DNA of 64,000 nt from CALCKU01 sp964534845 (GTDB taxonomy: Bacteria; Pseudomonadota; Alphaproteobacteria; Caulobacterales; Maricaulaceae): positions 1 to 64,000 of the forward strand of contig CAZHPV010000004.1 in assembly GCA_964534845.1 (NCBI GenBank), read 5' to 3'. The translations under genes were made by a program, and so were the position numbers. The notes under the pieces are model-generated. The model saw nothing but the letters and a program-made list of their open reading frames with translations, searched no databases and was not told the DNA's origin. Of the stretch, positions 41,559 through 51,384 are shown in pieces; the first letter of the stretch is position 1, and each line of letters begins with the position of its first letter.

Positions 41559-43808
41559 TTATTTTTCTGTAGCTTTGAAAACCCCGTCCCAATCCGCAGG
41601 CGGGGGGTTCGGTTTAAAAGTGTTAATCCGCTCTGACATAATTTTATAATAAAGCGGAACATCATAGGCTTTCGCCTTTTCTTCCAATGTCTTGGCCAGT
41701 GATAAAGCCTCATCCCATTTTTGGGTCCGGTAAGCCTCGATAAAGGTTGCGTGTTGCTTGGAGAACGCTGCAAAATCAGACCTTTGGGCTGTCTCCTCAT
41801 CCCCTATGAGAATATAAATGCGCTCAGGATTAACCCGCCCGACAACCTCAACATAATCGGCTTCAATATAGGCAAAATCCTGTGAAGATTGAACCGTTGC
41901 ATGTCCGACCAAATTAGAGACACCATATTGCTTGGTAAGCCCTTCAATACGCGACGCCAAATTGGCGGCATCCCCGATCATAGAATAGGAAAAGCGCTGT
42001 TCAGACCCCAGATTACCGACACAACATATGCCCGTATTGACCCCAAGGCCCATTTTAACCGTATCAGGCCATTTAAACTCATTCTGATTACTATATTCAG
42101 CATTCAAATCCGCGAGGCTGGACTGCATTTTCAAAATAGTCTGCGCTGCTTTTCTTTGATGATCGTCATCATCAAGCGGGGCATTCCAGAAAGCCACAAT
42201 CGCATCCCCGATATATTTATCAATTGTGCCGTCCATCTCTTGAATAATATCCGTCATCGGGGTGAGAAATTTATTGAGGAAAAGTGTTATATCTTGCGGG
42301 CGCATTGATTCCGAAATTTTTGAAAAACTTCTCACATCAACGAACATGACCGTAAGGTCTCGCTCCTCACCGCCAAGACTGAGTAAGCCTGGGTCCTCGC
42401 TGACACGTTTTACCATGGTCGGCGAGAGATACATGGAAAAGGCATTTCTAATCCGCGAGCGTTCATTCTCCGTCATATAGAATGATGCCAAGGTCGAAAT
42501 CACATAAAGGCTTGTTACGGCCAAAAGCGGATAAACCGGGTCCAAAATATAAGAATAATTGGTAAAGGCATATATCGAGGCCGCCCCAATAATATTAATC
42601 ATTATCAAAATCAGGATCACGCCCCGAACCGCCGTTAGCCGCGGGAGCAAAACCGCCAGAATAAACCCTAATCCGACCACGCCCAACATTTCGATAGTGC
42701 GGGCCCAATAGGGTCGGTAAAGAAATTGATCTCCCAATATTTGTTCGACAATCTGGGCATGAACCAAAACGCCCGGTTCCCCACCGCGAATAGGTGTCGC
42801 CCGCAAATCCTTTAAACCTTCCGCCCCTGTCCCGATAAAAACAATATGGCCCTCTATCTTTTCTTGCCAGTCTTGATCTTCAGGAGCGTCGGAAAATATT
42901 TTCCAAGCCGGAATATAGCGTTCGGGATGCGGTTGCGTAAAATGAATAACCATATCTCCATTGGGCGTTGTGGGTATCTCAAAAGCACCAACTTTCAGAC
43001 TGGCCATTTCCGGGTGTTCCAGGCTTTTATCGCCCAATTCACCCGAGGCATTGGCACTTTTAAGGACAAAATTATTGGCCCCTTGCGCTACGCGCAGGGC
43101 TTCCATTGACAAAGACGGGAACAAACGCTCCCCAATGCGACCCAAAAGAGGGGCGCGGCGAATAACGCCGTCCCTGTCCGGTACAAAACTCGCATGACCG
43201 ACCCCAGCCGCCCTTTTTTCCAAAATGGGAAGCGCATGCAAGGCCCCGGCATAATTATTTATACGGGCTTGCGGACTTGTACCACTAAAGGCGAAGCCGT
43301 GCGGGCTCTGAGGTTGGGTGGGTGTTGGTTTATTAAGTAGAAAAAATCCCGTCACAATATTTGTGTGGTCGAAACTTTCAGCAAAAATACTATCATGGGA
43401 TATTAAGGATGAAATATTGTCAAATTTGCCCTTTGCTGCCGGGTTTTCTTGTAAAACACGGATCATATTTTCGGGCGATGTGCGGTCCCCTTCTGAAAAT
43501 ACAATATCATAAGCGACGACAGCCGCGCCCGCCTCTCCCAGACGCCGGTTAAGCTCTGCCATTTGCGTGCGCGGCCAGGGCCATTGGCCTGTGCGTAAAA
43601 TGCTCTCATCATCTATATCGATAATACGAACCGGCACATCCGGATAATATTCGCGCGAATATTGGCGCTGCATCAGATCGAAATAAAGGTCGCTAAGTTG
43701 TTCAATAAACTTAGGTTTTATCACATAGGCCAAAAAAAACAGAAGCGTGATGAGAATCCCAATGCCCGAAATCGTAAACCACTTCCGCGAATTTGTTTTA
43801 ACCGCCAA
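41559..43808 (-). CDS. CHASE2-domain adenylate/guanylate cyclase
   Basis: A 749-residue protein. An N-terminal helix (FTISGIGILITLLFFLAYVI) leads into an extracytoplasmic CHASE2 sensor domain (about 40-350). Three membrane helices (about 365-450) follow, then a class III cyclase domain (about 480-700). The cyclase has the metal-binding aspartates in VMFVDVRSFS and in IDKYIGDAIVAFWNAP, and the transition-state segment YSMIGDAANLASRIEGL. A short TPR-like helical tail ends the protein. It makes cAMP or cGMP in response to an envelope signal. It is the third gene of an apparent operon with the beta-barrel and FecR proteins. Confidence 0.92.
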   Translation of the reverse strand: MAVKTNSRKWFTISGIGILITLLFFLAYVIKPKFIEQLSDLYFDLMQRQYSREYYPDVPVRIIDIDDESILRTGQWPWPRTQMAELNRRLGEAGAAVVAYDIVFSEGDRTSPENMIRVLQENPAAKGKFDNISSLISHDSIFAESFDHTNIVTGFFLLNKPTPTQPQSPHGFAFSGTSPQARINNYAGALHALPILEKRAAGVGHASFVPDRDGVIRRAPLLGRIGERLFPSLSMEALRVAQGANNFVLKSANASGELGDKSLEHPEMASLKVGAFEIPTTPNGDMVIHFTQPHPERYIPAWKIFSDAPEDQDWQEKIEGHIVFIGTGAEGLKDLRATPIRGGEPGVLVHAQIVEQILGDQFLYRPYWARTIEMLGVVGLGFILAVLLPRLTAVRGVILILIMINIIGAASIYAFTNYSYILDPVYPLLAVTSLYVISTLASFYMTENERSRIRNAFSMYLSPTMVKRVSEDPGLLSLGGEERDLTVMFVDVRSFSKISESMRPQDITLFLNKFLTPMTDIIQEMDGTIDKYIGDAIVAFWNAPLDDDDHQRKAAQTILKMQSSLADLNAEYSNQNEFKWPDTVKMGLGVNTGICCVGNLGSEQRFSYSMIGDAANLASRIEGLTKQYGVSNLVGHATVQSSQDFAYIEADYVEVVGRVNPERIYILIGDEETAQRSDFAAFSKQHATFIEAYRTQKWDEALSLAKTLEEKAKAYDVPLYYKIMSERINTFKPNPPPADWDGVFKATEK

Positions 43809-43866
43809 TATCTACCCCGTTTTTGAGCCCGCCAATGCAAAATAGGCGGCTAAATGCACCTAATGA

Positions 43867-44796
43867 CTAATTATCGCCCCCTAAGCCATCAATCAGCTGG
43901 GACGGCCAGTCCGTTTCGTCAACCGACTCAAAGGGCGTAAGCAATTCCCCGTCAAGCCCGTCTTGCGGTATGGGGGTAAATAGACTCTCATCAATGATAA
44001 AAGGTCTGAAATTCTCTTTTCCGATAGGTTTGGTCCGCAACCGTCTGGAAAAATAATTAAACAAGGAATCGGATACGACAAAGGGCTCAGAAGGTTTCTG
44101 ATCTCCATTAGATACCAATACACCTGTACCGCTTTCCGTTAACTTCACCACTTGACCCGCAGAGGTAACCTCAACCTCGCCATTACGGTTCGCCGACGTA
44201 TTGTTCTCGCCTGGCCCGCGCAGGATAATTAATGTGGCTCCGGCATGATTCATGGTGATTTTGTCAGATAAAAGGCCCTCTTTTTCCGCGCATAAAAAGG
44301 CTTCGGGACCCACAAGAACTTCTACCATAGTCCCGCGTATCCCCATTGTCGCCGTCGGGGTTTCCACGGTGATCTTATCAGGGTTTGTTTTTGAAATATT
44401 CCCCGATGTAAAACGAAACATGCCCTTTTTGACCTTTGCAGAGAGCGTATTTGTGTTTTGATTGGGGTCATAAACGAATTTGTCAATCACCATGTCGCAT
44501 TGCGGTCCAACGGTGAAAGTCGAATTATCCTTCAATAAAACCTGCAAACTCGCTCCAATTCTGGAATTGACGCGGTCTCCAAGAAAAACAGGTTCTTTTA
44601 CAACGGCTTGACGGGCAACATCTTCTTCGACACTTTTGATCTTGACTTCGCCCTTCACGGCCGCATTTCGGCCCACTTCCGGGGCCTCGCCAACATCTGC
44701 CATCGAAAGGGTACCAAAAGACAAAGCCCCGCTTACGAGGCCAAAACCCATGACGACCATATGGTGCCGCATATTTTGCGCGTATTTATTTAGCAT
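43867..44796 (-). CDS. FecR-domain periplasmic protein
   Basis: The start is ATG 44796, preceded at 6 bases by AGAGAG; an ATG at 44814 is the alternative. The protein has about 309 residues: signal peptide, then a FecR domain (VKIKSVEEDVARQAVVKEPVFLG...NSRIGASLQVLLKDNSTFTVGPQC; KITVETPTATMGIRGTMVEVLVG), then a C-terminal region without recognised domain. FecR domains bind glycans or surface signals and pass them to partner membrane proteins. It lies between the beta-barrel protein and the CHASE2 cyclase, an arrangement seen in other proteobacteria. Confidence 0.88.
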   Translation of the reverse strand: MLNKYAQNMRHHMVVMGFGLVSGALSFGTLSMADVGEAPEVGRNAAVKGEVKIKSVEEDVARQAVVKEPVFLGDRVNSRIGASLQVLLKDNSTFTVGPQCDMVIDKFVYDPNQNTNTLSAKVKKGMFRFTSGNISKTNPDKITVETPTATMGIRGTMVEVLVGPEAFLCAEKEGLLSDKITMNHAGATLIILRGPGENNTSANRNGEVEVTSAGQVVKLTESGTGVLVSNGDQKPSEPFVVSDSLFNYFSRRLRTKPIGKENFRPFIIDESLFTPIPQDGLDGELLTPFESVDETDWPSQLIDGLGGDN

Positions 44797-44843
44797 AAGT
44801 TCTCTCTTCTCCATAATCTAGCGTTAGGCCGAATTGAACAGGG

Positions 44844-46244
44844 CTAGAAATCAAAAATCACCCTTACATCTGTCCCGAAATTCTCAAAATCATTGGAATC
44901 TATATTTGAAGCCCGCAAGTTGTAATTGAGGCCAGCCTCAATTCCGATCTGGTTTTTTTCCGATGCAAACCCCGTATTAAATTGATAGGCCATCGCAAGA
45001 CGTCCCGATAATCGATTGTCTTTCCGGTCAGATCCAAAACCTGTTAGACGGCCATCATAATCCAAATGTCTCCAAGACGCACGTCCTTTGAATTTCCAAC
45101 GGTCGGCCACATCCGAGATGATTTGCACACTCGCTTTCGGCCCATTATAGGCGAAGGCATCGAGGTTGGCGGTCTTAACCTCATACCCTAAACTAACACC
45201 AAGTGTATGTTTTTGCTCAATTTTTTGTAAAATTCCGCCATTGACTTGTAATTTCACACCATCGCGCAAATCTTCCAATGGGGCTTGAGTTAGGTTTTCA
45301 TAATCCTGATATTCACCGGAAACACTAACGGAGACCCGCCGTGTCGGACTATTTTGCCGCGTGGCCGTTACCTGCGGACCAATTTGGGTTAGGTAGGACT
45401 CACCGCTCACATTTAACCGGCGAAACTTACTATCGACAAAGACACGCGACGTATCTCCAGATTTAAACGACACGCCCAAACGCGCATCTACCGCAGAATA
45501 ATCGGCCTCTCGAAAAGTCTGATGGCTTTGTATCTGCCCGCTTAATTCCGCGCGTAAAACCAAATCGTTTTTTTCTGCTAGCTGATGGGTTGCCTTTACG
45601 CGCCCGCTAAAAACCCCGGACACATCGCCCAGATCATTAAATCCGAACACCGCCTCAGTGAGCTTATTGCCCGCATTACTATCTAAGGCCCCGCCGACAG
45701 TAACCTGCGCCTTAATCGGGTCCGAGGCATCATGAGCCGATCCGGTTGCACTCGAGCGCGTATAGGCGGATTTATATTGTGCGGAAAGCGTGCTTGTCCC
45801 GTCATTTGTGTCCTGAGCGGTTGGATATAAACGTCCCGGTGGGGTTTGAAACTTAACCTTATAGCGCTCCATTGTTTCTTCTTGATAATCATTCAAATTC
45901 TGTCGTTTTAAAAGATCAAGTTCGCGCAAGGCCGCTTTCTGGTCATCAAGACGATATAATATATGGGCGTAAAACAATCTGGCGGAGTGCCAATTTGGAT
46001 TGGCATATAACATACGTTCAAGGGCTGCGGCGGCGGTTAGCATCTCGCCCTTACGCACTTGCTGTTTGGCAAATTCCAGATTCAGCGCATGATCATCAGG
46101 GTTTTGATAAACGTCTTGCGCTTTTATATTGGATGGGAAGGCCCGGGACGTTTCAAGGGATTGGGCATGGACTTGCGGCGCAAAAGCCAAAAAACACATG
46201 CAAAAACAGCACATTAGAAACACCGCCTCGTAAAAGCGCGTCAT
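44844..46244 (-). CDS. TPR-containing outer-membrane beta-barrel protein
   Basis: ATG 46244 is chosen because AGGT lies just upstream and the protein then begins with a signal peptide (MTRFYEAVFLMCCFCMCFLAFAPQVHAQS). The mature protein has an N-terminal TPR-like helical part (about 40-125, AAAALERMLYANPNWHSARLFYAHILYRLDDQKAALREL in the sequence). Next is a region of regularly alternating beta strands ending in FGTDVRVIFDF, whose terminal Phe is typical of outer-membrane barrels. The layout resembles surface lipoprotein assembly modifiers (Slam) but family membership is not certain. It is the first gene of the operon with FecR and the cyclase. Confidence 0.78.
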   Translation of the reverse strand: MTRFYEAVFLMCCFCMCFLAFAPQVHAQSLETSRAFPSNIKAQDVYQNPDDHALNLEFAKQQVRKGEMLTAAAALERMLYANPNWHSARLFYAHILYRLDDQKAALRELDLLKRQNLNDYQEETMERYKVKFQTPPGRLYPTAQDTNDGTSTLSAQYKSAYTRSSATGSAHDASDPIKAQVTVGGALDSNAGNKLTEAVFGFNDLGDVSGVFSGRVKATHQLAEKNDLVLRAELSGQIQSHQTFREADYSAVDARLGVSFKSGDTSRVFVDSKFRRLNVSGESYLTQIGPQVTATRQNSPTRRVSVSVSGEYQDYENLTQAPLEDLRDGVKLQVNGGILQKIEQKHTLGVSLGYEVKTANLDAFAYNGPKASVQIISDVADRWKFKGRASWRHLDYDGRLTGFGSDRKDNRLSGRLAMAYQFNTGFASEKNQIGIEAGLNYNLRASNIDSNDFENFGTDVRVIFDF

Positions 46245-46421
46245 GTGACCTATCTTATTTAGCCGGAATTCGGCTAGAAAATATTGTCGTCCAGACATTA
46301 TGCCCCCGTCATTGGACCTTATAATATGCAAAGAATACGCCCCTTTGCCCACTCATTATCTATCAAGTAAACTATGCAAAGACAATGCCAATTCACCAAG
46401 CCCCACGTCAAATAGGCCTGA

Positions 46422-47723
46422 TTATAAAATAAACTTACTCAGGTCCTGATTACGCGCCAATTTGCCAACATGGTCTTCAACATATTTAGCGTTAATTTCT
46501 AAGGCTTCACCATTTTTATCTGTCGCGCTAAAACTAATATCATCCAGCAATCGCTCCATCACCGTATGCAGACGTCGCGCGCCTATATTCTCTATAGACG
46601 CGTTCACATCCGCAGATATTTTCGCTATTTTTGCGATTCCATCATCTGTGAAGGTCAAAGTCACGCCCTCTGTTTCCATGAGCGCCTTATATTGTTTGAT
46701 GAGGCTGGCTTCGGGTTCTGTCAAAATACGCACAAAATCCTCTTCTGTCAGCGCCCGTAATTCCACTCTTATCGGTAAGCGGCCTTGTAGTTCAGGCAAT
46801 AAATCGGACGGTTTGGCCACATGAAACGCGCCAGAGGCAATAAAAAGGATATGATCGGTTTTAACAGGACCATATTTGGTCGAAACCGTTGTACCTTCTA
46901 TAAGAGGGAGAAGGTCGCGTTGCACACCTTCGCGCGACACCTGACCACCGCGCGCATCTGAGCGCGCTGAAATTTTGTCGATTTCATCTAGAAAAACAAT
47001 ACCGTCATTTTCGGCCTTATCCAAAGCCTCACGTGTAATATTGTCTTCATCAATAAGTTTATCCGCCTCCTCGGCAAGTAATGGTCCGTGAGCATCGCCT
47101 ATTTTCAAGGTAACTTTTTTAGTCCGGCCCTGCCCTTTAAACAGAGAGCCTATATCCATCATGCCCATACTGGCTCCGGGTTGACCCGGAATTTCGAACC
47201 CCTGAAAGGGCGACGCTGTGTCAGAAAGCTCAAGATCAACCTCTGTATCATCCAGCTCTCCAGCAATAAGTTTCTTGCGAAATTTATCGCGCGTCGCCTC
47301 ACCCGCAGTCGCGCCGACCAGCGCGTCAAGAATACGTTTTTCTGCGGCAAGCTCGGCTTTCGCGCGCACCTGGTCGCGTTTGGTTTCGCGCACATTTGAT
47401 ATCGCGGCCTCGATCAAATCCCGAATGATTTGCTCCACATCACGTCCGACATAGCCCACTTCCGTGAATTTAGTGGCTTCAACCTTAATAAAGGGCGCAT
47501 TTGCCAGTTTTGCCAAGCGTCTGGAAATTTCGGTTTTCCCAACGCCGGTCGGCCCGATCATCAGAATGTTTTTCGGGGTAATTTCCGGCCTTAAGTCCTC
47601 CGGCACACGCCGGCGCCTCCAGCGATTTCGAAGCGCTATCGCCACAGCCCGTTTCGCATCTGATTGCGCCACAATATGCCGATCGAGCTCGGAAACAATT
47701 TCGCGGGGAGAAAAGTCAGTCAT
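46422..47723 (-). CDS. hslU: ATP-dependent protease ATPase subunit HslU
   Basis: A 433-residue AAA+ protein: Walker [10 protein letters not shown], Walker [12 protein letters not shown], the I domain between about 110 and 230, sensor/arginine-finger region [15 protein letters not shown] and the C-terminal SKFIL tail that docks into HslV. It unfolds substrates for the HslV peptidase. hslV usually lies immediately upstream; here a membrane protein gene occupies that place, so hslV must be elsewhere. Confidence 0.96.
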   Translation of the reverse strand: MTDFSPREIVSELDRHIVAQSDAKRAVAIALRNRWRRRRVPEDLRPEITPKNILMIGPTGVGKTEISRRLAKLANAPFIKVEATKFTEVGYVGRDVEQIIRDLIEAAISNVRETKRDQVRAKAELAAEKRILDALVGATAGEATRDKFRKKLIAGELDDTEVDLELSDTASPFQGFEIPGQPGASMGMMDIGSLFKGQGRTKKVTLKIGDAHGPLLAEEADKLIDEDNITREALDKAENDGIVFLDEIDKISARSDARGGQVSREGVQRDLLPLIEGTTVSTKYGPVKTDHILFIASGAFHVAKPSDLLPELQGRLPIRVELRALTEEDFVRILTEPEASLIKQYKALMETEGVTLTFTDDGIAKIAKISADVNASIENIGARRLHTVMERLLDDISFSATDKNGEALEINAKYVEDHVGKLARNQDLSKFIL

Positions 47724-47799
47724 AAGGTGTAACTAGGTATTTAAGGTAAAATATCAAGGGTTTTGCACTATGTAATTCCAGTCCCTCAAATCGCACTTA

Positions 47800-48900
47800 T
47801 CAAGGTTTGAAATCAGGGTTATAGGGGGGCGGGAAGACTTTCCAACCCGGTAAAAATTTTAGTAATATATCCCGACCCTTATGCCAACCAGCGCCAAGAA
47901 ATACGATCATACCGCCGAGCACTATCAAGGTCACCGTAATGATCGAGCCAATACCCAGGCCCGTATCTTTTATCAGAAAACCTAAAGCAAAGGCGGCATA
48001 TCCCAAAGAGGATACAATCAGGGCGCGCCGGTTGATTGCCAAAGCAATAATCGTGATAAACCCTATAATAATCAATAATATAGCAGCATCTGTCTCTTTG
48101 AGGGTCATGACAGGGACAAGACCGAAAAGCATGTCCGCATTCAGCCTAACTGTCTCCAGCGCCAGACCGTGAATTATCAGCGGGGCCGCCGTGAAATGCA
48201 ACCAAAAAGCATTATCAGAAAACCGAGTCGTGCGGTGTAAGTCCTTACCGTCATAATAAAGCGCGGCGGTAAATGTTATGATCCCGCCCAAACATAAAAT
48301 CCAACCTAAATGCGCTGTCGCAAAATCAGGCATGAGCTTAAAAATCAACGTATAAAACACATAAAGCGCCGAGATCGCGATCAAGGCAATACAAAAGGGA
48401 AGCCGCACGCGCAGATAAAATAAAATCATGGCGCCCATTGTGATCAAAGCCGTGGTTATACCCCCGCCAAATCCAATATCAGATATAACAGCCCCGACCC
48501 CGCGCTGCACAAAAATCAAAAAGGCAAGCGCAGAGATGAGTGTCGGCAAATGAGCCCGCCGACGCCGACCAAAATACTCGGCAAATAAGGCCATAATCAC
48601 CGCTGCACCCAGAAAGGCTAGCTTTGCGCCCATAATGGCCGCCAGCGCCGCTAAACCAAAGGCCAAAAGGACCATGCCGATAGCGATAAAAACGTCCGAA
48701 AAGCCTCTTACAAACCGTAGATTTTCTTCATTGCCAATAAAGGCCTGATCATCACTCGGCCCGGTTTGATTACCCGCCCCTCCAGCCTGCCCAAGCTGTT
48801 GTCCGGCTTGTTTATTTGCGAGCATCTCTCCGGCCTGAGCCTCAGTGATTATGCCGGCCTCTAATGCGGCTTTAATTTGTGCGGGTGTCATCTCTGTCAT
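47800..48900 (-). CDS. Multi-pass membrane protein with N-terminal SHOCT-like helix, unknown function
   Basis: A 366-residue protein from ATG 48900 (a GTG six bases upstream is possible). The first 25 residues (MTPAQIKAALEAGIITEAQAGEML) look like a short helical oligomerisation motif of the SHOCT kind, followed by a Gln/Gly-rich linker and about ten to twelve membrane helices. The overall pattern recalls DUF2157-type membrane proteins. No transport or catalytic motif is visible. It is transcribed toward hslU. Confidence 0.75.
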   Translation of the reverse strand: MTEMTPAQIKAALEAGIITEAQAGEMLANKQAGQQLGQAGGAGNQTGPSDDQAFIGNEENLRFVRGFSDVFIAIGMVLLAFGLAALAAIMGAKLAFLGAAVIMALFAEYFGRRRRAHLPTLISALAFLIFVQRGVGAVISDIGFGGGITTALITMGAMILFYLRVRLPFCIALIAISALYVFYTLIFKLMPDFATAHLGWILCLGGIITFTAALYYDGKDLHRTTRFSDNAFWLHFTAAPLIIHGLALETVRLNADMLFGLVPVMTLKETDAAILLIIIGFITIIALAINRRALIVSSLGYAAFALGFLIKDTGLGIGSIITVTLIVLGGMIVFLGAGWHKGRDILLKFLPGWKVFPPPYNPDFKP

Positions 48901-49060
48901 GGGCACAGTCTAGCAGGATTGTATCTTGCGGCAAGCCATAGGGTAAATTGCTTTATACAAAATCCGGAACTGATTATCGTAAATTCGCCCAAGGAACGGA
49001 CAAGTCCTTGCTGACGACCTTAAGGCCTATTAATATAAATCCACTACTCGGAGGATTATC

Positions 49061-50620
49061 ATGCTCGTTCATGACTATTTGGAAGTTTATGCCCGCAATA
49101 TGCCCGGTCTTGCCTGCCTAACCAGCACGTCCGCGACCTACACTTATAGCGAGGTCGAAAAGCTTTCAAACCAAATGGCGCATGGCTTGCGGGCGCTCGG
49201 CCTTAATGCCGCTCAGAGAATAGGAATATTAGGCGAAAACAGCCTTGAACATCTCATTGTGTTCATGGCGGCCAGTAAAATCGGAGCCGTCGCCGTCTCC
49301 ATTAATTACCGTCTGGCCCCGCCTGAAATCGCCTATATTGTCGAGGATTCCGACATGCAGGTCCTCGTTGTGACACCGGACCAGCAAGACAATCTTGAAA
49401 ATTTTCGCCAAGACTTGCCCTCTTATACGAAACTGGTCACAGCCTCAGCTCCCGAGAGCCTGCATTGGGACACATGGCTAGCCAACCACCCTCAATTACC
49501 CTATCAGCCGGGCGACGAGATTGACCCGGAAGCAGGCTATCTGCAGCTTTACACAAGCGGAACAACGGGCAATCCTAAAGGTGTCGTCATCAGCCATAAA
49601 AACATTCTTTCCTTGGCCGCGATGAATGCGGTCGCGGCACCCTTTAAGCCCAATATTGGCGACGGGTCTATTATATGTGCACCCCTGTTTCATATTGGCG
49701 GGGTGGGCTCCCTGCTCATTAATATCCGCGCCGGTATGCACACCCTGCTTCACCGCGAGTTTAATCCGCTAAACGTTGTCAAAGATATGGAGAATAATAA
49801 GGTCACATCCATCTTCATGGTGCCCGCCATGATTATGGCCATATTAAATCTACCGGACATTGAGAGGCGGGATTTTAGCAAGCTCGACCAGATTTATTAC
49901 GGGGCCTCCCCTATTTCCGAAAGTGTACTGGCCCGCGCAATTGACGTCTTTAAATGTCAATTCGTCCAGATGTACGGCATGACCGAAACCACAGGCACGG
50001 TTATCAATTTAAGCGCGCAGGATCATGAACGTGCCATGTCTGGCAAACCCGAGCTTTTGCGCTCCTGTGGGCGGCCGTCTGTCGGGGTGAAAGTCAAGAT
50101 AATGGACATGAATGCAAAAGAAGTCCCCACGGGTAATGTCGGTGAAATTTGGGTAAAGTCAGACACAAATATGACATCCTATTATAACCTTCCCGAGGCC
50201 ACGCGCGCCAATCTGACGGATGGCTGGATACATACGGGAGATGCGGGTTATATGGACGCGGAGGGCTATATTTATCTCAAGGACCGCATAAAGGATATGG
50301 TTGTCAGCGGGGCGGAAAACATCTACCCGGTTGAGGTCGAAAATGTCATCGCCAAACACGCCGCTGTTATAGATGTGGCGGTGATTGGTATTCCTGATGA
50401 AAAATTCGGCGAACGGCTTCTGGCTATTCTTGTCCTAAAAGACGGACACACACTTACAATAGACGCGCTTATTACCTTTTGCCGCAAGCAAATCGCAGGG
50501 TATAAAATACCCAGACAAATGGAGGTCGTCGAGACCTTGCCGCGCAATCCCTCTGGCAAAATCCTCAAAAAAATTCTTCGCCAACCTTATTGGGAAGGCC
50601 GTAACCGCGAGATTGGCTAG
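49061..50620 (+). CDS. Fatty-acyl-CoA ligase (ANL superfamily)
   Basis: A 519-residue AMP-forming ligase. The ribosome site CGGAGGA precedes the ATG. Motifs in order: P-loop LYTSGTTGNPKGVVISHKN, MYGMTETTGTV, the hinge region GWIHTGDAGYMDAEGYIYLKDR and the catalytic lysine motif PSGKILKK near the C-terminus. It activates a carboxylic acid, probably a medium- or long-chain fatty acid, as acyl-AMP and then acyl-CoA. It stands alone, without beta-oxidation neighbours, so chain length is not predictable. Confidence 0.9.
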   Translation: MLVHDYLEVYARNMPGLACLTSTSATYTYSEVEKLSNQMAHGLRALGLNAAQRIGILGENSLEHLIVFMAASKIGAVAVSINYRLAPPEIAYIVEDSDMQVLVVTPDQQDNLENFRQDLPSYTKLVTASAPESLHWDTWLANHPQLPYQPGDEIDPEAGYLQLYTSGTTGNPKGVVISHKNILSLAAMNAVAAPFKPNIGDGSIICAPLFHIGGVGSLLINIRAGMHTLLHREFNPLNVVKDMENNKVTSIFMVPAMIMAILNLPDIERRDFSKLDQIYYGASPISESVLARAIDVFKCQFVQMYGMTETTGTVINLSAQDHERAMSGKPELLRSCGRPSVGVKVKIMDMNAKEVPTGNVGEIWVKSDTNMTSYYNLPEATRANLTDGWIHTGDAGYMDAEGYIYLKDRIKDMVVSGAENIYPVEVENVIAKHAAVIDVAVIGIPDEKFGERLLAILVLKDGHTLTIDALITFCRKQIAGYKIPRQMEVVETLPRNPSGKILKKILRQPYWEGRNREIG

Positions 50621-50642
50621 TCGGGGCGCGCGCGATTAATTT

Positions 50643-50675
50643 AACATTTAGTCACGTGATTAAACATTTAGTCAC
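50643..50675. promoter_or_regulatory. Two direct repeats AACATTTAGTCAC, 20 bases apart
   Basis: The 13-mer AACATTTAGTCAC occurs at 50643-50655 and 50663-50675, so the period is 20 bases, about two turns of the helix. It lies 50-85 bases before the lipoprotein start at 50727. Tandem sites in phase on one face of the DNA suggest an operator for a dimeric regulator. No known regulator is recognised. Confidence 0.4.
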
Positions 50676-50726
50676 TTGGCGGCGCGGCCAGTTTTCGCTA
50701 AGACACTGATAATTACGGAGAGCTAT

Positions 50727-51281
50727 ATGCGCAAAATATTCAATTTGGTCGCCCCTGCTGGTAAATTCGCCGCCCTTGCTGGCCTCGCTATCGCCATTTC
50801 AGGCTGTGCGTCTGCGGGAAAACGGCTTGGCTTGACGAAAAACTCTCCCAATGAATTTAATATTCTGACAAAGGCACCGCTCATTGTCCCGCCCGAATAT
50901 AACCTCCGCCCGCCGCGCGTTGGCGAATCCAGCGCTGAAAATAACTACTCCCAAAATGCCGCAAGACAAGCGCTCATCGGCGATATTGACGATAGTGAGC
51001 CCTCAAAGGGTGAAATTGTCCTCATGACCAAGGCCGGTGTTGGCCGGGCCAATCAGGAAATCCGGCTGGAAGTTGACGGCCAAAATAGTGTTGAGCGCAA
51101 GACATCCGGTTTTGCCGATCAGGTTTTATTCTGGAATAATGGCCGCGTCGACACACCTGACGGTTCACCGCTAGACCCCGAGATTGAGGCCAAAAGGCTA
51201 CGCTCGATTGAAAGCGCAACAGGGGGCGAGGCTGTGACCATCACAAAACGTCCCGGCGGCCCTAAATTACCCGGTCTTTAG
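50727..51281 (+). CDS. DUF3035-like envelope lipoprotein
   Basis: ATG 50727 is chosen for its ribosome site (CGGAGAG) and because the 184-residue protein then starts with a lipoprotein signal (MRKIFNLVAPAGKFAALAG...AISGC). After the cysteine it has the conserved LGLTKNSPNEFNILTKAPLIVPPEYNLRPP, typical of the alphaproteobacterial DUF3035 family, and a charged, mostly disordered remainder. The function is unknown; these lipoproteins are thought to belong to the outer-membrane assembly environment. It is followed by mutL about 100 bases later. Confidence 0.83.
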   Translation: MRKIFNLVAPAGKFAALAGLAIAISGCASAGKRLGLTKNSPNEFNILTKAPLIVPPEYNLRPPRVGESSAENNYSQNAARQALIGDIDDSEPSKGEIVLMTKAGVGRANQEIRLEVDGQNSVERKTSGFADQVLFWNNGRVDTPDGSPLDPEIEAKRLRSIESATGGEAVTITKRPGGPKLPGL

Positions 51282-51384
51282 AGCGCACGCTGGCACGCGC
51301 GCCGTAGCGCGGTTTGGATAATTTACCCCAAGGCTTATCTTAGCACCCCCTAGCCCTAATGCTGGCTTCGGGTTAGGATTCGGC

